Part shown: positions 1 through 6,695 of the stretch, piece after piece | Numbering within the stretch: the stretch's first letter is position 1 | How the letters are laid out: every line of letters starts with the position of its first letter | From: Thauera sp. | GTDB taxonomy: Bacteria; Pseudomonadota; Gammaproteobacteria; Burkholderiales; Rhodocyclaceae | Direction of reading: 5' to 3' | NCBI GenBank assembly: GCA_003446655.1 | Contig: DMCZ01000212.1 | Location: 32,469-40,455 of the forward strand | DNA length: 7,987 nt | The notes under the pieces: generated by a model | The model's database searches: none | Told to the model about the DNA's origin: nothing | The model's input: only the letters and a program-made list of their open reading frames with translations | Made by a program: the position numbers and the translations under genes

Positions 1-39
1 GCCGAGCGCATCCGCTCTATCCGCCTGAGGCACCCATGA
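1..39 (+). CDS. 3' end of an upstream gene (probably hpnD or another squalene-pathway gene), partial
   Basis: Read in frame 1, the first 39 bases give AERIRSIRLRHP and then a TGA whose first two bases are the last two of the hpnE ATG, forming an ATGA overlap. Such overlaps are usual between translationally coupled genes. In many proteobacteria the gene before hpnE is hpnD (presqualene diphosphate synthase), so that is the likely identity, but 12 residues are too few to recognise it. A competing reading is frame 2, which ends at a TGA at 26-28 and would leave a 7-nt gap to hpnE. The sequence in view cannot decide between them. Confidence 0.35.
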   Translation, partial: AERIRSIRLRHP

Positions 40-1361
40 GCGTGCCCGTCGTCGCCATCATCGGCGCCGGCTACGCCGGGCTGGCCTGCGGGGTGGAGCT
101 CGCCCGGGCGGGCGTGCACGTGACGGTGTTCGAGCGCTCGCACACCTTGGGCGGACGCGCGCGCGTCGTGCCCAAGGACCATCACTGGCGGGTCGACAAC
201 GGCCAGCACATCCTGATCGGCGCCTACAGCGAGCTCACCCGCCTGCTACGCCTGACCGGCTGCTCGCCCAAACAGCTCGCCCATCTGCCGTTGACGCTGC
301 ACGTGCCGGGCGAGCTTCATCTGAAAGCAGCCGCGCTGCCCGCCCCCCTGCATCTTGCGCTCGGCCTGCTGCGCGCGAAGGGCCTGGACTGGGGCGATCG
401 CCTGGCCATGCTGCGCCTGATGCGCTGGCTGAAGAAACGCAGCTTTCGCCTGCCGGTCGCCGACATGACGGTCACGCAACTGCTTGCCGAGACCCGGCAG
501 ACCCCCAGGCTGAACACCCTGATCTGGGCGCCGCTGTGCGTGGCCGCGCTCAACACCCCGGTACAGGACGCCTCGGCGCAGGTCTTTGCCAACGTGCTGC
601 GCGACAGCCTTGCGGCTGGCGCGGCGGCCAGCGAGCTGCTGCTGCCGCGCACCGACCTGTCCGAGCTCTTTCCGGTGCCAGCTGCGCGCTACCTCGCTAC
701 CCGGCGCGGCAAGCTGCGCACCGGCAACGCGATCGAGGCGATTCGTCCGGTCGACGGCGGCTTCCGACTCGAGGGCGACCCGGGTAGCCAGCCCTGGCCG
801 CACGTGGTGGTGGCCACCGCGCCCTATCACGCTGCACCGCTGCTCGCGTCCACCGGGGCCTGCGAACGCCTCGCGGAACAGATCGACGCGCTCGAGCATG
901 AGCCGATCGTTTCGGTGTATCTGGCACTCGGCCGCGGCCAGACCCTGCCCGAGCCGATGATCGGCCTGCTCGCGGAGGGGCCGGCAGACCCGGCGCAGTG
1001 GGTGTTCGACCGCGGCCAGCTGGGCGGACCGGAGGGGCTCTTCGCCTGCGTCATCAGCGCGCACGGGCCACATGAGGCGTTGCCGCGCGACGAACTGATC
1101 CTCGCGGTCCATGCCCAGCTCGAGCGCCAGCTCGGCCGTCGCCTGCCCGCGCCCGAATGGTCGCAGGTAATCGTAGAAAAGCGCGCCACCATCGCCTGCC
1201 GCCCGGGCATCTTCCGCCCCGGCATTCGCACCCCGCTGTCCGGGCTGTGGCTGGCAGGCGACTATCTGGATTCCGAGTATCCGGCGACGCTCGAGTCGGC
1301 GGTGCGTTCGGGGGTGGCCTGTGCGACCGCAATCCTGGCCGAACTGGGCCGCAAGGGCTGA
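36..1361 (+). CDS. hpnE: Hydroxysqualene dehydroxylase HpnE (FAD-dependent amine-oxidase-like)
   Basis: A 441-aa flavoprotein. Family knowledge: HpnD and HpnC convert farnesyl diphosphate through presqualene diphosphate to hydroxysqualene, and HpnE reductively removes the hydroxyl to give squalene, the precursor of hopanoids. Seen here: an N-terminal Rossmann dinucleotide-binding motif GAGYAGL (residues 10-16) with the ribose-binding acid E33 ending the second strand, the GGRAR turn at 39-43, and the DNGQH segment at 54-58 typical of HpnE and phytoene-desaturase relatives. A WAPLCVAALNTP segment lies at 164-175, and the C-terminal FAD motif LAGDYLDSEYPATLESA spans 406-422. There is no signal peptide; the protein is probably a peripheral membrane enzyme. 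The start is well supported: a GAGG Shine-Dalgarno at 27-30 sits 5 nt before the ATG, and the ATG probably overlaps the upstream stop. A generic phytoene-desaturase-like oxidoreductase is the alternative, but HpnE fits better in length and motifs. No hopanoid cyclase gene is visible in the window. Confidence 0.9.
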   Translation: MSVPVVAIIGAGYAGLACGVELARAGVHVTVFERSHTLGGRARVVPKDHHWRVDNGQHILIGAYSELTRLLRLTGCSPKQLAHLPLTLHVPGELHLKAAALPAPLHLALGLLRAKGLDWGDRLAMLRLMRWLKKRSFRLPVADMTVTQLLAETRQTPRLNTLIWAPLCVAALNTPVQDASAQVFANVLRDSLAAGAAASELLLPRTDLSELFPVPAARYLATRRGKLRTGNAIEAIRPVDGGFRLEGDPGSQPWPHVVVATAPYHAAPLLASTGACERLAEQIDALEHEPIVSVYLALGRGQTLPEPMIGLLAEGPADPAQWVFDRGQLGGPEGLFACVISAHGPHEALPRDELILAVHAQLERQLGRRLPAPEWSQVIVEKRATIACRPGIFRPGIRTPLSGLWLAGDYLDSEYPATLESAVRSGVACATAILAELGRKG

Positions 1362-1364
1362 GCG

Positions 1365-1393
1365 GCCCGCCCGGCAAGCCGCCGGAAGCGGGC
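1365..1393. terminator. GC-rich hairpin between convergent genes, possible bidirectional terminator
   Basis: The gap between the hpnE stop (1361) and the carboxypeptidase stop (1412) holds an inverted repeat. The left arm is 1365-1375 (GCCCGCCCGGC), the loop is AAGCC, and the right arm GCCGG + AA bulge + GCGGGC is 1381-1393. That gives 11 pairs with one 2-nt bulge. No T tract follows on either strand, so it is not a classical intrinsic terminator; it could act with Rho or block transcript decay. A second small inverted repeat (CGTCAG at 1410-1415 and CTGACG at 1425-1430) overlaps the end of the carboxypeptidase gene. Confidence 0.4.
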
Positions 1394-1411
1394 GCGCGGG
1401 ACCGCCTTCCG

Positions 1412-2563
1412 TCAGGACGTCTGACTGACGGCGCCTTCCAGATGACGCAGGATCGGGTTGAGCATCGCCGCCCCAAGCCGCTTGCTGCGCCCACCGTTCC
1501 ACCCCACCTGTCCATCGGGCAGGATCGCGTTGTCCTTGAACGGCATCTCCAGCGTGAGCGACACGCAGCCGAAACGGTTGGCGACCCACTTGCTCGCCAG
1601 GGTCAGCAATTCCTCGCCGAAGCGTCCAGGCTTGTAGCCGTGCTCGGTCTGGAAGTCGGGACTGACCGCGAGCAGGCTGTCGACGAAGCGCGCCTGCGCC
1701 GCGCCAGCCTCGGCGGTGAAGCCGGGCACTTCCTCTGCGGTTGAAAAGAACACGTAGGGCAGCGATTCGTCACCGTGGATATCGAGGAAAAGCGCGCAAC
1801 CGGTGCGCTCCATTTCCGCTCGCACCACAAAGACCTCGGGACTGGCGCCAGGATCAGGCTCGCGCCATTCGCGATTGAGGTTGCGCCCGGCAGCGTTGGT
1901 GCGCAGGTTGCCGCGTACCGCGCCGTCGGGGTTCATGTTCGGCACGATGTGCAGCACCGCGTATTCGCGCACCTTGCGCGCGACCGGATCCGCATTGTCG
2001 AGGAGGCGCTCGAGAAGGCCTTCGATGAACCACTCCGCCATCGTCTCACCCGGATGCTGGCGGGCAATGATCCACACCGGAACCCGCCCGGGCGCATTGC
2101 GCCCGACCGTCACCAGATCCAGGTCGCGCCCCTCGACCGTGCTGCCCAGGTTGCACACGCGGGCGAAGGGTGAAAGCTCGGCGCGCGCGAGCAAGTCGAG
2201 GTGGCGCTCGTGCGAATACGGCTCGAAGTAGGCGTAGTAGAGGCTGTCGCGCTCGGGCGTGTGCTCGACGATCAGCTGTCCATCCTCGTAGCGTGTACCG
2301 GCGATGCGGAACCAGTTCTGGCGGTCGTACGATGCCACGCAGCGATAGTCCGGCCAACCCTCGGGATAGGCCGCGCTCGCCGCGTTCTCGAACACCATCC
2401 GCACCGGCTTGCCCGCCGCGCCCATCAGCCGGAAGTGGAACCACTGGTGGAAGTCGGCGGCGTTGTCCTTGCGCAGGCGCAGGCGGATGTTACCCGGATC
2501 GTCGAGACTGACCACCTCGATCGCCCCGGAATCGAAGCTGGCGCTGACCTTCAGCATGCTCAT
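1412..2563 (-). CDS. M14-family zinc carboxypeptidase, cytosolic carboxypeptidase (CCP/AGTPBP1-like) type
   Basis: A 383-aa protein with no signal peptide, so probably cytosolic. Residues 1 to about 130 form the beta-rich N-terminal domain that precedes the catalytic domain in CCP-type M14 peptidases (FHFRLMG at 43-48 and the aromatic SLYYAYFEPYSH at 107-118 are typical). The catalytic domain follows with a complete set of site residues: zinc ligands H170 and E173 in RQHPGE, H263 in DIHGDE, NPDG at 211-214, the substrate-binding RNLNR at 227-231, and the general base E339 in TLEMPF. In eukaryotes this subfamily trims glutamates from tubulin and other proteins; the bacterial substrate is unknown, and I infer only C-terminal peptide hydrolysis. 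The gene follows yaaA with an ATGA overlap at 2560-2563. A strong AGGGAGG lies only 1 nt before this ATG, whereas the second ATG (2555-2557, Met3) has an optimal 7-nt spacing, so translation may begin at Met3. Confidence 0.85.
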   Translation of the reverse strand: MSMLKVSASFDSGAIEVVSLDDPGNIRLRLRKDNAADFHQWFHFRLMGAAGKPVRMVFENAASAAYPEGWPDYRCVASYDRQNWFRIAGTRYEDGQLIVEHTPERDSLYYAYFEPYSHERHLDLLARAELSPFARVCNLGSTVEGRDLDLVTVGRNAPGRVPVWIIARQHPGETMAEWFIEGLLERLLDNADPVARKVREYAVLHIVPNMNPDGAVRGNLRTNAAGRNLNREWREPDPGASPEVFVVRAEMERTGCALFLDIHGDESLPYVFFSTAEEVPGFTAEAGAAQARFVDSLLAVSPDFQTEHGYKPGRFGEELLTLASKWVANRFGCVSLTLEMPFKDNAILPDGQVGWNGGRSKRLGAAMLNPILRHLEGAVSQTS

Positions 2564-3345
2564 GCCTCCCTGCGGCGGAAAACCAGGGTATCCGCGTCCG
2601 AAGCGTCGGCGGCAAAGGCGTAACCCTCGGCGTCGAAGGCCCGCAGCGCCTCGACCTCGTCGATGCGGTGGGTAATCACGTAGCGGCTCATGAGCCCGCG
2701 CGCACGCTTGGCGTAGAAGCTGATGATCTTGTAGCGCCCGCCCTTCCAGTCCTCGAACACCGGGGTCACGACGCGGCCCTTCAGCTTCTTGGGCTTGACC
2801 GACTTGAAGTATTCGTCGGAGGCAAGGTTGAGCAGCACACGCTCGCGGCCCGCGTCCTCCTCGCGCGCGAGCAGGCGGTTGAGCGCGTCAGTGATGCGCT
2901 CGCCCCAGAACTCGTAAAGGTTCTTGCCGCGCGGGTTGGCGAGCCGGGTGCCCATCTCGAGGCGATAGGCCTGCATCAGATCGAGGGGGCGCAGCACGCC
3001 GTAGAGGCCAGAGAGGATGCGCAGGTGGTCCTGCGCCCAGGTCAGCTCCTCCTCGCTCAGGCTCCTGGCGTCCAGCCCTTCATAGACGTCGCCGTTGAAG
3101 GCGAGCAGCGCCTGCTTGGCGTTGTCGGCAGTGAAGGGTACGGACCAGCTCGCATAACGCGCGACGTTGAGCGTGGCGAGCTGGTCCGAGAGCGCCATCA
3201 GGTCGGCGATCTCGGCCGGGGACTTCTCGCGCAGCACCGTGATGAGCGCTGCGGACTGATCGAGAAAGTCGGGCTGGGTGAACGTCGAGGTGGTCGGCGG
3301 CGTTTCGTAGTCGAGCGCCTTGGCGGGAGAGATGACGAGGATCAT
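2560..3345 (-). CDS. yaaA: Peroxide stress protein YaaA (DUF328/UPF0246 family)
   Basis: A 261-aa protein matching the usual YaaA length. Family knowledge: E. coli YaaA lowers intracellular unincorporated iron under hydrogen peroxide stress and belongs to the OxyR regulon; the fold binds DNA. Seen here: the N-terminal signature MILVISPAKALDYE, FNGDVYEGLDA at 83-93, the highly conserved LSGLYGVLRPLDLMQAYRLEMG at 111-132, LYEFWG at 143-148, NLASDEYFKSV at 173-183, and the C-terminal ISFYAKRARGLMSRY at 208-222. The open frame extends upstream to 3438, but the family begins at MILV, so I place the start at 3345. No good Shine-Dalgarno precedes it. The stop overlaps the start of the carboxypeptidase gene, implying cotranscription. 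No OxyR-like operator is recognisable upstream, so peroxide control is not shown by the sequence. Confidence 0.93.
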   Translation of the reverse strand: MILVISPAKALDYETPPTTSTFTQPDFLDQSAALITVLREKSPAEIADLMALSDQLATLNVARYASWSVPFTADNAKQALLAFNGDVYEGLDARSLSEEELTWAQDHLRILSGLYGVLRPLDLMQAYRLEMGTRLANPRGKNLYEFWGERITDALNRLLAREEDAGRERVLLNLASDEYFKSVKPKKLKGRVVTPVFEDWKGGRYKIISFYAKRARGLMSRYVITHRIDEVEALRAFDAEGYAFAADASDADTLVFRRREA

Positions 3346-3370
3346 GGATTCGGTCGTTCGAAGCGGCGCA

Positions 3371-3392
3371 ATCGCCTGAGCCGGCGATGTTA
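3371..3392 (-). promoter_or_regulatory. Dyad and weak -10-like element upstream of yaaA
   Basis: In the 132-bp gap before yaaA, ATCGCC (3371-3376) and GGCGAT (3383-3388) form a perfect 6-bp inverted repeat around a 6-nt spacer. Overlapping its edge on the minus strand is TAACAT (3392-3387), matching four of six bases of a sigma-70 -10 box, but no -35 hexamer lies at a proper distance. The dyad could be a repressor operator over the start region or a leader hairpin. It may also be chance in GC-rich DNA. Confidence 0.2.
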
Positions 3393-3439
3393 ACGCGAAT
3401 CGGCGCGCGCGGCCCAGCACCCGCCGCCGAGCACCCACT

Positions 3440-3477
3440 GCTGCGCCGGCCCGCGCGCCCCTCGGCTCCGCCGCAGC
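3440..3477 (-). terminator. Stem-loop directly after the uncharacterised gene
   Basis: Immediately downstream of the TGA at 3480-3478, the arms GCTGCG-C-CGG (3440-3449) and CCG-C-CGCAGC (3468-3477) pair over nine positions with one internal mismatch around an 18-nt loop. There is no T tract, so termination would be imperfect or Rho-assisted. Its position between the uncharacterised gene and yaaA suggests that these belong to separate transcripts, or that read-through is reduced. Confidence 0.33.
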
Positions 3478-3972
3478 TCAGGCGGGGATCACTTCCAGCA
3501 GACGCGCCGAGAGCTCATCAGCACGCTTTCGGCCGATGCGTGACTCGCTGATCGAACTGAGCCACTCATCGAACAGACCACGCAATTCGTCGGCCTGTGT
3601 GGTGGCGTGGATGCGCTTGACGAGGTCGAGCTTGCCGTAGGGACCGTGGAACGTGCGCAAGGTGTTCATCATGAAATCCTGCGCGAGTCCGAGGCTCGCC
3701 TGGCGGGCGCCAGGTGCTCCAGCACCTTGGGCTGGACCCGGCGCCGCAACGGAGGGGGCTGGCGCCTCATCCGCGCTGGAATCGATGAAGCCGCCATCGA
3801 CCAGTTCCTGCAGGGTCTGCGCAAGGTCGGTATCGCCCGCAAGGCGGGCGAGATCCTCCAGGGGCCGCTGACCGTCGACAAGGATCAACAGCCGGCGGGC
3901 GCGCAGGCCGAGGCCGTTTGAGCGCGCGGCGATCTCCTGATGCCCCCTGGCCGTCTTGCAATACCTCTTCAT
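3478..3972 (-). CDS. Uncharacterised protein, possible winged-helix-like N-terminus and helical C-terminus
   Basis: A 164-aa protein I cannot assign to a named family. Residues 1 to about 65 are compact and helix-rich: a KTARGHQEIAARSNGL segment, then RARRLLILVDGQRPLEDLA and a leucine-rich helix ending in VDGGFID. This resembles small winged-helix-like domains seen in betaproteobacterial hypothetical proteins. Residues 66-95 are an Ala/Pro/Gly-rich linker. Residues 96-164 look all-helical, with a FMMNTLRTFHGPYGKLDLVKR stretch and a charged, Arg-rich SRIGRKRADELSARLLE end. No signal peptide or membrane segment is seen. The frame stays open to 4164, but I choose the ATG at 3972: GGAGA lies 9 nt upstream, and a longer start would run into the methyltransferase gene. 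The gene lies 136 bp downstream of the lpx operon with a candidate promoter between them. A regulatory role is a guess from the possible winged helix. Confidence 0.72.
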   Translation of the reverse strand: MKRYCKTARGHQEIAARSNGLGLRARRLLILVDGQRPLEDLARLAGDTDLAQTLQELVDGGFIDSSADEAPAPSVAAPGPAQGAGAPGARQASLGLAQDFMMNTLRTFHGPYGKLDLVKRIHATTQADELRGLFDEWLSSISESRIGRKRADELSARLLEVIPA

Positions 3973-4051
3973 CAATGATCGTCTCCATGCCGGCGCGGCC
4001 TGTGGCCGTCTGCGTGTTCTTTTCGCCTGCGTCGCGAGCAGACATGCGCAA

Positions 4052-4080
4052 AGCATGGAAGTGGGCCCAGCCCGGGTCAA
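4052..4080 (-). promoter_or_regulatory. Candidate sigma-70 promoter for the uncharacterised gene
   Basis: On the minus strand, TTGACC (4080-4075, five of six to the -35 consensus) and CATGCT (4057-4052, three of six to the -10 consensus) are separated by exactly 17 bp. They lie in the 136-bp gap between the methyltransferase stop and the ATG at 3972. The predicted start near 4045 would give a leader of about 70 nt. The good -35 and spacing support it, the poor -10 weakens it. The rest of this gap shows no recognisable RNA gene or T-tract terminator. Confidence 0.35.
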
Positions 4081-4108
4081 CAACGGGCGCACGCGGGCCG
4101 TGAGGCTT

Positions 4109-4897
4109 TTAACGCTCGCGCGTCTGTCGCCGCTGCTCGAACAGGCACACCGCGACCGCTGCACCGACGTTGAGCGACTCGATCCCGGACGCCATCGGGA
4201 TCAGCACGCGCTGATCGGCACGCGCTAGCAGCGCTGGCGAAAGGCCCTGGCCTTCAGCCCCGAACAGCCACGCGATCGGACCCGACAGATCAAGCGCGTA
4301 GAGCGAACAGGCACCTTCCCCCAGCGCCGTCGCCAGACAGCGCCCAGGATAGTCCTCGAGCCGCACGAGGGGGTCGATGCCCTCTTCGATTTCGAGGACG
4401 AAGTGAGCGCCCATGCCGGCCCGCAGCACCCGGGGCGACCACGCCTGGGCGCAGCCGCTGCCCAGCAGCACGCGACGGATTCCGGCGGCCGCTGCGGTGC
4501 GCAGGATGGTGCCGAGATTGCCCGGGTCCTGCACCGCATCGAGTACCACGACGCTATCGACAAGCGGCCCAGCGCGAACGGATGCGGGAAGGTCGATCAG
4601 GGCGAGCACGCCAGACGGACTGTCCACCGGGCTGACGTGCCTGAATACCGCGTCGGGAAGCTGATAGCGCGGCACGTCGCCAGCGACACGCTCGAGCAGG
4701 CGCTGGTGCTCCAGGCGCGCGAGACCACCTTCCGCGCATACCAGCGCCTTCAAGGGCCATTCCGCCTCGAGCGCAGCCTCGACCAGATGGGCGCCGTCGA
4801 GCAGGGTTTCTCCGCGCTGGCGCCGATCGCGTCCGGACTGGGCGAGCGCATGCAGGCGCTTGACCAGCGGGTTGTCGCGCGAGGTGATCGACTTCAT
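4109..4897 (-). CDS. SpoU/TrmH-family RNA 2'-O-methyltransferase
   Basis: A 262-aa SPOUT methyltransferase that uses S-adenosylmethionine to methylate a ribose 2'-OH in RNA. The N-terminal substrate-binding domain (SpoU_sub_bind-like) is residues 1 to about 100, starting MKSITSRDNPLVKRLHAL and containing LLDGAHLVEAAL. The knotted catalytic domain carries all three SpoU motifs: DAVQDPGNLGTILRTA at 120-135 (N127 and R133 are the expected catalytic/RNA-contact residues), LFGAEGQGLS at 211-220, and PMASGIESLNVGAAVA at 234-249. Its length and domain order resemble RlmB and the TsnR/AviRb group. The target, rRNA or tRNA, cannot be told from sequence alone, so I give no symbol. It starts 7 nt after the rnhB stop and is the last gene of the lpx cluster. 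No clear Shine-Dalgarno lies at normal spacing (an AGGGGG is about 11 nt upstream), so translation may depend on coupling to rnhB. Confidence 0.88.
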   Translation of the reverse strand: MKSITSRDNPLVKRLHALAQSGRDRRQRGETLLDGAHLVEAALEAEWPLKALVCAEGGLARLEHQRLLERVAGDVPRYQLPDAVFRHVSPVDSPSGVLALIDLPASVRAGPLVDSVVVLDAVQDPGNLGTILRTAAAAGIRRVLLGSGCAQAWSPRVLRAGMGAHFVLEIEEGIDPLVRLEDYPGRCLATALGEGACSLYALDLSGPIAWLFGAEGQGLSPALLARADQRVLIPMASGIESLNVGAAVAVCLFEQRRQTRER

Positions 4898-4904
4898 GCT
4901 GCGC

Positions 4905-5519
4905 TCAGCCCCCTGCCCCGCCCGCCAGCAGTTTCTTCACGGGGCCAAAGCTGCGGCGGTGAAAAGCGCGCACACCGTGCGTCTCGAGCGCTGCGAGGTG
5001 GGCCGCGGTCGGGTAGCCCTTGTGGGCCGCCAGGCCATACTGCGGCCATTGCGCATCGAGCACGCGCATCGCCTCGTCACGCGCGGTCTTGGCCAGGATC
5101 GAGGCAGCGGAGATCGCCGGCTCGGTGGCGTCGCCCTTGACGATCGCGCGTGCCGGATACGGCAGCTGCGGGCAGCGGTTACCATCGATGAGCACCTCGC
5201 CCGGCGCCACGCCGAGCGCCATGACCGCACGCTGCATGGCCAGCATGGTTGCGTGCAGGATGTTCAGGCGGTCGATTTCCTCTACGCTGGCCTCGGCCAC
5301 GGCCCACGCCAGGGCATGTTCGCGGATCTGGGGCGCAAGGCGTTCGCGCGCGGCCTCGCTCAGTTTCTTGGAATCATTGAGGCCGGGAATCGGACGTCCA
5401 GGGTCGAGGATGACTGCCGCCGCCATGACCGGACCACACAGGGGGCCGCGCCCCGCTTCATCAACGCCACACACCAGATCAGTGGCGGGAAGCGGCGCGG
5501 CAAAAAGGTCGGGGGTCAT
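4905..5519 (-). CDS. rnhB: Ribonuclease HII
   Basis: A 204-aa enzyme that nicks the RNA strand of RNA-DNA hybrids and starts removal of single ribonucleotides from DNA. The four catalytic acids are present: D20 and E21 in GVDEAGRGPL, D112 in VLIDGN, and D130 in VKGDATEPAISAASILAK. The GRG motif that reads the RNA-DNA junction is at 23-25. The conserved tail YGLAAHKGYPTAAH (161-174) and HRRSFGPVKKL (187-197) are intact. Length is close to E. coli RNase HII. The start is supported by GAGG 7 nt before the ATG; this GAGG overlaps the lpxB stop codon, and the gap is 9 nt, so rnhB translation is probably tied to lpxB. Placement directly after lpxB is a common proteobacterial arrangement. Confidence 0.95.
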   Translation of the reverse strand: MTPDLFAAPLPATDLVCGVDEAGRGPLCGPVMAAAVILDPGRPIPGLNDSKKLSEAARERLAPQIREHALAWAVAEASVEEIDRLNILHATMLAMQRAVMALGVAPGEVLIDGNRCPQLPYPARAIVKGDATEPAISAASILAKTARDEAMRVLDAQWPQYGLAAHKGYPTAAHLAALETHGVRAFHRRSFGPVKKLLAGGAGG

Positions 5520-5528
5520 CGCCAGGCC

Positions 5529-6680
5529 TCAGCGCGCGGCCACGCCCAGATACGGCAGGATCGCCTCGGCCGCGCGCCGCGCCGTGTCCTGCTTGAGCGC
5601 CAGATGCAGGTCCATGAAGCGCGCCTCGACCGCAGCGCGGCGCGACGGATCCTGCAGCCAGTCCTCCAGCGCGTCGGCCAGGTTCGCGGGCGTTGCGTCG
5701 TCCTGCAGCAGCTCAGGGACGATGCCCTCGTTGCACAGGATGTTCGGCAGGCCGACCCAGGGCAGATACGCCATGTGCTTCATCAAGCGGTATTGCCATT
5801 TTCCGATACGGTAGGTGATCACCATCGGGCGCTTGAGCAGCGCGGCCTCCAGGCTCGCGGTGCCGCTGGCCACCAGCACCACGTCAGCCGCGGTCATCGC
5901 ATCAACCGCGTGCCCGAACAGCATGCGGATCGGCAACCCGGTAGCCTGGTTGCGATGAAGGGCCTCATCGAAGATCAGCCGTGTCTCGCGCGTGGCGAGC
6001 GGAACCAGGAAGCGAAGCTCGGGATCACGCTCGAGCAGCAGCCGCGCCGTCTCGATGAAGGAGTCGGCCAGGTTGCGCACCTCGGACTGGCGACTGCCTG
6101 GCAGCATCGCGATCACCTTGCGCTCGAGCGGTATCTCGAGCCGCTCGCGGGTCTCCTCACGCTTGGGATGAAGCGGAAAGACGTCAGCCAGCGGGTGACC
6201 GACGTACGTCACCGGCACGCCGACGCGCTCGTAGAGCTCCGGCTCGAAGGGGAACAGGCACAGCATGTGCGAGACCGAACGCGCGATGCGCTTGATGCGC
6301 CCACCTCGCCAGGCCCAGATGGACGGGCTGACGAAGTGGATGGATGGAATGCCAGCGTCGCGCACCTTGCCTTCCAGCCAAAGGTTGAAATCCGGCGCAT
6401 CGACACCGATGAAGGCCGTCGGGCGTTCGCGGCGGATCTGCGCGAGCAGTTCACGGCGAATCCCGGACAACTCCCGGTAGCGCTTGATCGCATCCACATA
6501 GCCGTGCACCGCGAGCAGCTCGCACGGCCAGCGCGCATCGAAGCCTTCGGCCTGCATCTTCGGGCCGCCGATGCCGAAGAACTCGGCGTCGGGCAGGTGC
6601 TGGCGCAGCGCGCGGATCAGGTGGCTGGCAAGCAGGTCGCCGGATGTCTCGCCGGCAACCATCGCGATGCGGACGGTCAT
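5529..6680 (-). CDS. lpxB: Lipid-A-disaccharide synthase
   Basis: A 383-aa GT19 glycosyltransferase. It joins UDP-2,3-diacylglucosamine to lipid X (2,3-diacylglucosamine 1-phosphate), making the beta-1',6-linked lipid A disaccharide at the inner face of the cytoplasmic membrane. Signatures seen: AGETSGDLLASHLIRAL at 9-25, FFGIGGPKMQAEGF at 34-47, GVDAPDFN at 92-99, HFVSPSIWAWRGGRIKRI at 115-132, CLFPFEPELYERVGVPVTYVGHPLAD at 141-166, MLPGSRQSEV at 192-201 (R197 probably equals the essential E. coli R201), and the nucleotide-sugar site ASGTASLEAALLKRPMV at 271-287. Length is typical. The start lies 15 nt after the lpxA stop; the best Shine-Dalgarno-like GAGG is 14 nt away, so initiation is weak or coupled. 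I see nothing missing. Confidence 0.96.
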   Translation of the reverse strand: MTVRIAMVAGETSGDLLASHLIRALRQHLPDAEFFGIGGPKMQAEGFDARWPCELLAVHGYVDAIKRYRELSGIRRELLAQIRRERPTAFIGVDAPDFNLWLEGKVRDAGIPSIHFVSPSIWAWRGGRIKRIARSVSHMLCLFPFEPELYERVGVPVTYVGHPLADVFPLHPKREETRERLEIPLERKVIAMLPGSRQSEVRNLADSFIETARLLLERDPELRFLVPLATRETRLIFDEALHRNQATGLPIRMLFGHAVDAMTAADVVLVASGTASLEAALLKRPMVITYRIGKWQYRLMKHMAYLPWVGLPNILCNEGIVPELLQDDATPANLADALEDWLQDPSRRAAVEARFMDLHLALKQDTARRAAEAILPYLGVAAR

Positions 6681-6695
6681 TGCGTCGCCGCTGCC

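Noticed and set aside
246..1589. 447-codon minus-strand open frame opposite hpnE
   Set aside because: Phase-aligned shadow of hpnE that also runs into the carboxypeptidase gene; low-complexity Arg/Gln/Ala composition and no family signature.
2668..3393. 241-codon plus-strand open frame opposite yaaA
   Set aside because: Phase-aligned antisense shadow of yaaA with no recognisable domain.
3346..3438. 31-residue N-terminal extension of yaaA
   Set aside because: Arg/Ala-rich with no family conservation; YaaA proteins begin at MILVISPAKAL, and the extension covers the likely promoter region.
3973..4164. 64-residue N-terminal extension of the uncharacterised protein
   Set aside because: It would overlap the methyltransferase coding end, is Arg/Cys-rich, and the ATG at 3972 has a good Shine-Dalgarno (GGAGA, 9 nt).
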